Origin: Streptomyces mobaraensis
Lineage (GTDB): Bacteria; Actinomycetota; Actinomycetes; Streptomycetales; Streptomycetaceae
Length of the DNA: 64,000 bases
Reading direction: 5' to 3'
Assembly (NCBI RefSeq): GCF_020099395.1
Contig: NZ_CP083590.1
Span: 930,001 to 994,000 of the forward strand
Part shown: one piece after another, positions 58,214-64,000 of the stretch
Numbering within the stretch: position 1 is the stretch's first letter
Layout: each line of letters opens with the position of its first letter
Position numbers and translations under genes: made by a program
The notes under the pieces: generated by a model
Seen by the model: only the letters and a program-made list of their open reading frames with translations
The model's database searches: none
What the model was told of the DNA's origin: nothing

Positions 58214-60004
58214 TCAGCCGCCCGGCCACAGGATCAGCGCCGACAGCAGCCCGATGCCGGCCGCCGTCCACGCCACGTAGTCGCCGACGTGCCCGGAGTG
58301 CAGCCGGCGCAGTGGGGCCGCCCACCGCCGGGCCGGGACGGCGCCGCGTACGCCGAGCGCCGCCAGCCCGGTGGCGAGCAGGGCCGAGAGCAGGCCGAGG
58401 ACCGCACCGGCCGGACTCCACCAGGCGTACGGGTGCCCCGCGCCGGGCGCGGCATGCGTGCCGTCCAGCACGGAGGCCGCGTACCCGGCGTGGTCGGTGA
58501 AGGCGCGCGCCGCGCCGGCCGCCCCGCGGGCGAGGGCGGGCACGGTGCCGACGGCGAGGGCGCCGGCGAGCAGGAGCGCGGCGACCGTGGCCATCAGCGA
58601 CGGCAGCCGGCGCACCCGGCGGTCGGTCTCGGGCTCCTCCTGGTCGCCGGTGGTCTCGGGGGCGCCGCACTCGTCCTCCTCGCGGGGCCCGGCGCCGAGG
58701 AACACCCGGGCGGCGGCGCGCAGCACCGCGCCGCCGGTCACGGCCGAGACCACGACGTACAGGACGGTCAGCCACACGGCCCGCTCCTCGGCCAGCGCCT
58801 TGCCGAGCGCGGTCCCGAAGGGCGGCAGTCCGGCGAGGGCGAGTCCGCCGACGGCGTAGAGGACGCCGACGCCGCGCATCTCGCGCGCCCGTCCGTGCAG
58901 CCGGTGCTCGTCGACGCCGCCGTAGCGGTCGAGGAGGGCGCCGGTGCAGGCGAAGAGGGCGGCCTTGACGCCCGCGTGCCCGAGGACGTACAGGAACACG
59001 CCGGTGACGCCGTCGGGTTCGAGCGCGGCGAGCCCGGCGAGGAACAGGCCGGTGTGGGCGACGGTGGAGAAGGCGAGCAGCCGTTTGAGGTGCCGCTGCT
59101 GCCAGCACAGGGTGGCGCCGGTGAGGGCGGTCAGCAGCCCGAGGACGGTCAGGGCGCGCCGGAAGTCCTCGGCGGGGACGCCGCCGGGCCCGGCGAAGAC
59201 CGTGACGTACACGCGGGCGGCGCCGTAGACGCCCATCTCCACCATGACGCCGGAGAGCAGCATGCAGACGGGCGTCGGGGCCACGGCGTGCGCGTCCGGT
59301 AGCCAGAAGTGGAAGGGGACGGCGGCGGCCTTGACCAGCAGTCCGGTGAGGATGAGGACGAGCGAGGCGAGGACCAGGGCGTCGTGCCGGCCGAGTGCGT
59401 CGAGTTCCCGCCCGGCCTGGGCCATGCCGAGTTCGCCGGTGCGGGCGTAGAGCAGGGCGATGCCGAGGAGGCTGGCGTAGCCGCCGAGGGAGTTGACGAA
59501 GCCGAAGGCGAGCGCGCCCTGGACGGGCCGGGCCTCCTCGACGCGGTAGCCGGTGAGGGCGTAGCCGACGACGCCCATGAGTTCGAAGAAGACGAAGGCG
59601 TTGAAGAGGTCGCCGGTGAGGGCGAAGCCGCACATGCCCGCTTGGAAGAGGAGGATGAGGGCGGGGAAGGAGCCGGTGTGGCCGCGCGGCGGTTCGTCGA
59701 AGTAGCGCCAGGCGTAGGCGAGGACGGTGACGACGAGGAGCGAGGTGAGGGCGGCGAGGCCGGTGCCGGTGCGGTCGCCGGTGAGGACGATGCCCACCCC
59801 GTGCCCGTGCACGGGCCGCCAGTCGCCGGCCCAGACGATGTGGGGGCCGCCGGCGAGGGCGGCCACGGCGAGGCCGGCGGAGGCGGCGGAGCAGAGGCAG
59901 CCGACGGTCTCCGCGACCGGCCGGGGCATCCGCCGGCCCGCGCCGACCAGCAGGGCCGCGCCGAGCAGCGGTACCACGACGATCAGCGGGAGCAGCCGGT
60001 CCAC
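58214..60004 (-). CDS. mrpD: Proton-pumping antiporter subunit, MrpD/NuoN type
   Basis: ~596 aa, GTG 60004, four bases after the MrpC stop. About 14 transmembrane helices; conserved lysines in LLVKAAAVPFHFWLPDAH and HLKRLLAFSTVAHTG, and a Glu in the FFELMGVVGYAL helix, are those of complex I NuoL/M/N and MrpA/D proton channels. Charged insert EEDECGAPETTGDQEEPETD between late helices. As the only large pump protein in this operon it should carry proton translocation. Last gene of the operon before the FAD/Fe-S enzyme. Confidence 0.94.
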   Translation of the reverse strand: MDRLLPLIVVVPLLGAALLVGAGRRMPRPVAETVGCLCSAASAGLAVAALAGGPHIVWAGDWRPVHGHGVGIVLTGDRTGTGLAALTSLLVVTVLAYAWRYFDEPPRGHTGSFPALILLFQAGMCGFALTGDLFNAFVFFELMGVVGYALTGYRVEEARPVQGALAFGFVNSLGGYASLLGIALLYARTGELGMAQAGRELDALGRHDALVLASLVLILTGLLVKAAAVPFHFWLPDAHAVAPTPVCMLLSGVMVEMGVYGAARVYVTVFAGPGGVPAEDFRRALTVLGLLTALTGATLCWQQRHLKRLLAFSTVAHTGLFLAGLAALEPDGVTGVFLYVLGHAGVKAALFACTGALLDRYGGVDEHRLHGRAREMRGVGVLYAVGGLALAGLPPFGTALGKALAEERAVWLTVLYVVVSAVTGGAVLRAAARVFLGAGPREEDECGAPETTGDQEEPETDRRVRRLPSLMATVAALLLAGALAVGTVPALARGAAGAARAFTDHAGYAASVLDGTHAAPGAGHPYAWWSPAGAVLGLLSALLATGLAALGVRGAVPARRWAAPLRRLHSGHVGDYVAWTAAGIGLLSALILWPGG

Positions 60005-60008
60005 CGGG

Positions 60009-60356
60009 TCAGCCCTTCAGTTCGGACAGGGCGTCGGGGTCGGTGGTGCCGTGCCGTTTGGCGATCTGCACGACGAGGGCCAGCAGCAGCGCGGTGACCG
60101 TCGCGCCGACGACGACGTCGGTGAGGGCGAGCGCCTGCACGACGGGGTCGACGACGGGCCGGGAGCCGGGCGTGATGTCGGAGAAGACCGGCGCGGTGCC
60201 GCCCTTGCGGTAGCCGATGGCCAGGAGCAGCACATAGGTGGAGGACTGGGTGACGGACAGGCAGCCGACGGCGTGCACGAGGTCGCGGCTGGTGGCCATG
60301 CCGTAGACGCCGACCAGGAAGATCCAGCCGGCGGCGAGGTAGGGCAGGACGCTCAT
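60009..60356 (-). CDS. mrpC: MrpC/NuoK-type antiporter subunit
   Basis: 115 aa, ATG 60356 overlapping the upstream stop (ATGA). Three hydrophobic helices with GVYGMATSRDLVHAVGCLS and DPVVQALALTDVVVGATVTA, typical of MnhC/MrpC and NuoK. It supplies part of the membrane proton path. Confidence 0.94.
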   Translation of the reverse strand: MSVLPYLAAGWIFLVGVYGMATSRDLVHAVGCLSVTQSSTYVLLLAIGYRKGGTAPVFSDITPGSRPVVDPVVQALALTDVVVGATVTALLLALVVQIAKRHGTTDPDALSELKG

Positions 60357-61105
60357 CCGGTCCCCTCCCCCCGCTCCTCGTCGCCCTCGATCTCCAGGGC
60401 CTGGCCGAGGAACCGGGCCAGCAGGACGACCACGGCGGCGGCGACCTCCACGCCGACGGCGGCGTTCAGCAGCGGGACGGTGCCGCCGGAGGAGAGGGTG
60501 TTGAAGGTGCCGTACGGCAGGACGTTGGTCAGGTAGGCGGCGCCGGCGAGCAGCCCGCCCGCGCCGGTGAGGGCGTACGCGGCCTCCCCGGCGGCGTCGG
60601 CGATCTCGTACGGGCCGAGCGGCCGGACGCGTTCCAGGGCGCGGTAGTCGACGGCGATGTACAGCAGGTGCACGGCGGTCGCCACGACGACGCCGCCCTG
60701 GAAGCCGCCGCCGGGGCTGAGCTGGCCGTGGGCGACGACGTACAGGCCGATGAGGAGGGTGACGGGCAGCGCGAGCAGCCCGTAGCGGCGGGTCCGGTCC
60801 GGTACGGGCGCGGGCCGGGGGGCGGTCCGGCGCTCGTCGCTCGTCTGCCGCAGGAGGACGACGGTGCCGAGGACGGAGCCGAACAGAATGCTCTCCTCGC
60901 CGAGGGTGTCGAGGGCGCGCTGGTCGAAGTTGACGGAGGAGACGGTGTTGGCGGTGTGCCGGAGCAGTGCCGCGTGCACGGCGCGGTCGCCGTAGGGGTG
61001 CCGGTCGCCGCCGAACGGCGGCAGTTCGGCGCAGGCGGCGGCGAACAGGGCGGCGACGGCGAGCAGCCCCAGGGCCAGGACCCACAGCCGGACGCGGCGG
61101 CTCAC
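60353..61105 (-). CDS. MbhE-MrpB fusion subunit
   Basis: 250 aa, GTG 61105 overlapping the upstream stop (GTGA). N-terminal ~90 residues resemble the C-terminal MrpA/MbhE segment (RALDTLGEESILFGSVLG); the rest is MrpB/MnhB with HGQLSPGGGFQGGVVVA. Several transmembrane helices. The arrangement with a separate DUF4040 gene upstream is the Mbh/Mrp 'split MrpA C-end' organisation. Confidence 0.92.
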   Translation of the reverse strand: MSRRVRLWVLALGLLAVAALFAAACAELPPFGGDRHPYGDRAVHAALLRHTANTVSSVNFDQRALDTLGEESILFGSVLGTVVLLRQTSDERRTAPRPAPVPDRTRRYGLLALPVTLLIGLYVVAHGQLSPGGGFQGGVVVATAVHLLYIAVDYRALERVRPLGPYEIADAAGEAAYALTGAGGLLAGAAYLTNVLPYGTFNTLSSGGTVPLLNAAVGVEVAAAVVVLLARFLGQALEIEGDEERGEGTG

Positions 61106-61383
61106 CGGGACCGCCCCTTCTCGTTGTCCTCTGCCTGCCGGCTCCGGCCGATCCGCCGCACCTTGCGGACCGTCAGCAGGATCATCAGCGGGGTGATCGC
61201 CGATCCGACGGCGAGCTGCGAGAGGCCGACGTCCGGCGCCTGGTCCACGGTGAACAGGACGGCGAGCGCCAGGCCCAGGAGCGACAGGACGACGGCCTGC
61301 CGGGCCGGGTCCCGGTTGAGGACGGCGGCGGTCGCGGCCGCCGCGACGAGGAGCAGCGCGAGGCCGTTGAGGACGTCAACCAC
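61102..61383 (-). CDS. DUF4040 (MbhD/MrpA C-end) subunit
   Basis: 93 aa, GTG 61383, overlapping both neighbours. Three helices; the segment AVLFTVDQAPDVGLSQLAVG is characteristic of the DUF4040/MbhD unit normally found at the C-terminus of MrpA. Confidence 0.9.
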   Translation of the reverse strand: MVDVLNGLALLLVAAAATAAVLNRDPARQAVVLSLLGLALAVLFTVDQAPDVGLSQLAVGSAITPLMILLTVRKVRRIGRSRQAEDNEKGRSR

Positions 61384-61804
61384 CGCGCACCGCCCGGGTG
61401 GTGACCGCTCCCCCGGCGAGCAGCAGCACACCGATCACGATCAGCTTGGCCATGGCCCGGCCGGGGCCGGTGGCGACGCAGAGCGGGACGACGGTGGCGA
61501 CGGTGGCCGCGGTGACGAGGGGGCTGAGGAAGCGCGCGGCGGCGGGGGCCTTGGACGAGGTCTCGAAGAGCCGGACGAAGACGAGGGTGCCCGCCGGGCC
61601 GAGCACGGAGACGACGAGGGCGAGATCGATGTAGGCGGGCCGCTCGTACCCCTGGGCCAGCAGCAGGAACACCAGGCACAGCAGCAGCGTGGCGGTGTTC
61701 TGGGCGGTCATCCGGCGGCCGGTACCGCCGGTCGCGGCACCCCACAGGCAGGGGCCGAGCCCGCCGGCGACGAGGAGGGCGGCGCCCGCCAGCCACCAGT
61801 TCAC
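61376..61804 (-). CDS. MrpF-like subunit with C-terminal MrpG-like helices
   Basis: 142 aa, GTG 61804. The first ~95 residues resemble MrpF (YIDLALVVSVLGPAGTLVFV); the last ~45 add two helices ending AKLIVIGVLLLAGGAVTTRA that resemble the end of MrpG. It may be an F-G fusion; the G part is short and uncertain. Overlaps both neighbouring genes. Confidence 0.82.
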   Translation of the reverse strand: MNWWLAGAALLVAGGLGPCLWGAATGGTGRRMTAQNTATLLLCLVFLLLAQGYERPAYIDLALVVSVLGPAGTLVFVRLFETSSKAPAAARFLSPLVTAATVATVVPLCVATGPGRAMAKLIVIGVLLLAGGAVTTRAVRGG

Positions 61805-62001
61805 CGCTCCGCCGCCGCCCGGCGCGCCGCCCTGGCCGCCCACGCCCCGGCCGCCGCGGCCCCCGCCCCGACCCCGGCCTCCAGGACGTCCACGGAGGAG
61901 ATCAGCACCACCCACAACAGGGTGAGCCCGGCCCACCACCCCAGCGTCTCGGCGGCGGCGACGGCGACGGCGGCGGCACGGCCCTTGTCCGGCATGCGCA
62001 T
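61801..62001 (-). CDS. Very short MrpE-like membrane protein
   Basis: 66 aa from ATG 62001 with GGAGG seven bases upstream. One or two hydrophobic helices (GWWAGLTLLWVVLISS, AGVGAGAAAAGAWAARA) recall the start of MrpE, which is normally ~160 aa. First gene of the Mrp-like operon; the stop overlaps the next start. Confidence 0.75.
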   Translation of the reverse strand: MRMPDKGRAAAVAVAAAETLGWWAGLTLLWVVLISSVDVLEAGVGAGAAAAGAWAARAARRAAAER

Positions 62002-62313
62002 GCCTGCTCCTCCCTGCTCGTCCCCCCGGTCGCCCCCGGATACCCGGGACCCGGCCGGCCATGCGGGCGGCGCGGGGAAGCGGTGGTGAGGGCACGAATA
62101 CCAGACGGCGGGGACGGGGGCGCGGACCCGGGCGCCCGCGTGTCCGGCGGCGACGGGCGGTACGCACGGCGAGGCCGGTCCGCGCGGCCGGTGCGACCGG
62201 GGCGCGTGCGGCGGCGACGCCGGCATCCCCGCGGCGACGACCGGCCTGCCCGCCGGCGACGGCCGCCGCATAAAGGGCGGGCGTGTTCGCCACAGGGACG
62301 GGAGACTGCCCTC
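62002..62313. other. Divergent promoter region between the Mrp-like operon and the gene at 62314
   Basis: 312 bp without a gene. Very GC-rich with an imperfect hairpin near 62150-62270 and a CATAAAG motif at about 62270 that could be the -10 of the rightward gene. Confidence 0.45.
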
Positions 62314-62610
62314 ATGCTGATCGTCGACGTCGTCCTGGAGACCGCGGACACCACCGGTTTCACCCTCTGGCCGGTGGCCGCCCTCCCTCCGTACCGGCCG
62401 CTCGCCCTGTCCGGCCGGATGACGCCGGACGAGGTCGGCAGCGCGGTGGCGGCCCTGGCCCGGCACACCGTCGGGGCGTCCGACGACGACGCGCCCGCGC
62501 CGGACGCCGCCGCCCTCGTCCGCCGGATGCTCGCGGAGGAGGAGATCTCGGTCGACGGCGGCCTGAGCTTCCGCCACACCGGCCTCGGTGTCACCGTGAG
62601 TCCCGGCTGA
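62314..62610 (+). CDS. Small hypothetical protein
   Basis: 98 aa, ATG 62314 with GGGAGAC upstream. Mixed alpha/beta, no membrane or signal segment; AGMTPDEVGSAV-like helix and GLSFRHTGLGVTVSPG end. No family recognised. It is followed by another small gene in a different frame and then an XRE regulator, likely one transcription unit. Confidence 0.6.
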   Translation: MLIVDVVLETADTTGFTLWPVAALPPYRPLALSGRMTPDEVGSAVAALARHTVGASDDDAPAPDAAALVRRMLAEEEISVDGGLSFRHTGLGVTVSPG

Positions 62611-62654
62611 CGGACGGCGAGGCGCCCTGGCTGGGCCACGATCCGACGCCGCGC

Positions 62655-62993
62655 GTGGAACTCGCCGGAGCGGCCGTGCGGCTCTGGCCGGACGGCGGCT
62701 TCGCGGCCGAGCCGCCTGCCACCCGGCCCGTCGAGATACCGGTCGCGGACCTGCCCGGCATCCTGCGGTCGGCGCGAGACGCTCTGCGGGGCTTCCTCGG
62801 CCTCGTCGAGCGGTGGGCGGCCCGTCATGTGCCTGCCCAGGCGGCCGAGTTGACGTCCCGGCTGCACACGGACCTGGCTGCCGACACCCCGCTGCCCGGG
62901 GAGCTCGCCGGTCCTTCCGGTGGCGGCGCTACCGTCGGGCGTCCCGTCGGTGCACACAGGAGGTACCCATGGGCGAAAACCTCGGTGCGTTGA
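62655..62993 (+). CDS. Small hypothetical protein overlapping the XRE gene
   Basis: ~112 aa from GTG 62655 (upstream start possible but no good codon in frame). Contains RLWPDGGFAAEPPATRP and an amphipathic helix LRSARDALRGFLGLVERWAA. Overlaps the XRE start by 25 bp. Function unknown; could be a partner of the regulator. Confidence 0.55.
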   Translation: MELAGAAVRLWPDGGFAAEPPATRPVEIPVADLPGILRSARDALRGFLGLVERWAARHVPAQAAELTSRLHTDLAADTPLPGELAGPSGGGATVGRPVGAHRRYPWAKTSVR

Positions 62994-64000
62994 TCCGTAG
63001 CGTCCGGTGCTACCTCAGGCTCTCGCAGACCCAGCTGGGACAGGCGTGCGGATACTCGGCGTCGGCCATCTCCCGGATCGAGCGGAACAAGATGTGCCCG
63101 AACCCGGGCGCGCTGCGGCTCATGGCCGACAGGCTTGGCATCCCCCAAGAACGACTACGCGGTGGTGCTGTGCCGGACGTGCTGCAGATCGCTACGGTGG
63201 CGGTGAGTCGGCCGTCGGACGAGGAGGATGCGGTGCGCCGCAGGAAACTACTGCCCGGGGCGCTCGCCGCGGGGGCGACGGCCGTCGTCGGCGCCGAGAC
63301 GGCACCGGCAACCGCCTCACCGGGCGGCGGCCTGGACGACGCGCTCTTTCGATTGCCGCCCGCCGAGCCGATGCCGCTACCACGGCTCGCGGAGGGGGCA
63401 GCCAGGGCGCTGGCGGCTTTTCGAGCGGCCCGGTACGGCGATCTGGAACGCGCGTTGCCGGGGCTGCTCGCCGCAGCGGAAACCAGCCGTGACGCGGCGA
63501 GCGGCCGGGCGCGGGAGCAGGTGTGCGGGGTTCTGGCCCGCTCGTACGTCGTCGCCGCCGAGCTGGCCGCGAAACAGCACTCCGACGCGGGCTGGGTGGC
63601 CGCCGACCGAGCACTGTCCGCGGCCCGCGCAAGCGGTTCCCCGGTGCCGATCGGTGAGGCGACGCGGGTCCTTGCCATCACGATGCGCCGGTCCGGCCGA
63701 TGGTCGTCCGCGGTGCGGCTGCTGTCCCAGGAGGCCGCGGAGCTGGACGCCGAACAGGACCGCACGGGTGCCGTCCGCACGACGCTGCTCCTGACCGCCG
63801 CGTACTCGGCTGCCACAGGCGGGGACCGCAGCACGGCGCTCGCGCTGCTGGAAGAGGCGGAGGAGCACGCCAGGCGGCTGCCAGGGGTGCCGGGTCTGTT
63901 CACCGTGGAGGCGAGCCAGGCGCAGGTGGACGTCTACCGGATCGGCGTGTTCAACGCGCTGGGAACGCCCGACGAGGGCGTCAAGGCCGTCACCGGGCTG
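62969..64000 (+). CDS. XRE-family regulator with TPR-like domain (3' end outside window)
   Basis: Open to the window end (at least 344 codons). AGGAGG precedes ATG 62969. N-terminal helix-turn-helix (LSQTQLGQACGYSASAISRIE, with NKMCPNPGALR), a Pro/Gly-rich linker with an Ala-rich hydrophobic stretch (GALAAGATAVVGAE) near residue 100, then helical TPR-like repeats (LERALPGLLAAAE, AARASGSPVPIGEATR, TALALLEEAEEHARR). This is the large actinobacterial XRE-TPR regulator type involved in development or secondary metabolism. Confidence 0.9.
   Translation, partial: MGENLGALIRSVRCYLRLSQTQLGQACGYSASAISRIERNKMCPNPGALRLMADRLGIPQERLRGGAVPDVLQIATVAVSRPSDEEDAVRRRKLLPGALAAGATAVVGAETAPATASPGGGLDDALFRLPPAEPMPLPRLAEGAARALAAFRAARYGDLERALPGLLAAAETSRDAASGRAREQVCGVLARSYVVAAELAAKQHSDAGWVAADRALSAARASGSPVPIGEATRVLAITMRRSGRWSSAVRLLSQEAAELDAEQDRTGAVRTTLLLTAAYSAATGGDRSTALALLEEAEEHARRLPGVPGLFTVEASQAQVDVYRIGVFNALGTPDEGVKAVTGL

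Overview
The window is very GC-rich chromosomal DNA with strong third-position GC bias, GTG/TTG starts, many 4-nt GTGA/ATGA gene overlaps and families typical of Streptomyces (DUF397/DUF5753, DUF6255, CGNR and Clp-N regulators, DmdR/IdeR-type iron boxes). I read it as a Streptomyces or close relative, probably an accessory or chromosome-arm segment. I see no rRNA, tRNA, CRISPR array or intact insertion sequence.

Left part (1-22045). After a peptide deformylase running in from outside the window comes a siderophore locus. An iron-boxed leftward operon encodes a free aryl carrier protein and three NRPSs: Cy-A-T, C-A-T-E with a long repetitive tail, and C-A-T followed by a degenerate condensation-like domain. 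To its right lie a 14-TM-type DHA2 exporter, a siderophore-interacting flavin reductase and a TetR regulator. Then a siderophore-binding lipoprotein and two FecCD permeases diverge from an almost perfect iron box. The architecture predicts an aryl-oxazoline/thiazoline peptide siderophore. No aryl-acid biosynthesis, aryl-AMP ligase, thioesterase or transport ATPase gene is in the window, so these must come from elsewhere.

Middle part (22046-33300). This is a mosaic of small stress and regulatory genes: SRPBCC, XRE-MmyB, SDRs, a TetR/alpha-beta hydrolase pair, a MerR/SDR pair, a broken XRE-DUF5753 gene with its DUF397 partner, DUF6255, a class-A-like serine hydrolase, ArsR and LysR regulators.

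Catabolic operon (33435-38510). Five genes (CoA-transferase, enoyl-CoA hydratase, acetoacetate decarboxylase-like, lambda-crystallin-type 3-hydroxyacyl dehydrogenase, acyl-CoA dehydrogenase) follow a LysR gene that ends in a strong terminator. They look like a beta-oxidation-like pathway that ends in a decarboxylation.

Right-centre (38905-51869). A Tat-exported flavin oxidoreductase, a secreted trypsin-like protease and a secreted M28 aminopeptidase flank a small decayed island (SMI1/KNR4-type gene, integrase remnant, a second possible SUKH-like gene). Then come GNAT, SRPBCC, a CGNR/VOC divergent pair, a Clp-N regulator, a HEAT-like gene joined to a foreign 3-prime fragment, a NodB deacetylase and an SDR.

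Right end (52464-64000). A two-gene unit encodes an unknown 164-aa protein and an M64 metallopeptidase fused to a seven-blade propeller. It is followed by a D-2-hydroxyacid-type FAD/Fe-S oxidoreductase, a reduced Mrp/Mbh-type antiporter operon without MrpA, and an XRE regulator running off the window.

Recurring theme. Several regulator/target pairs (25250-25288, 28146-28182, 47576-47602, 48124-48172) have palindromic operators placed so that a -10 hexamer lies 6-7 nt from the ATG, which implies leaderless transcripts controlled directly at the start codon.
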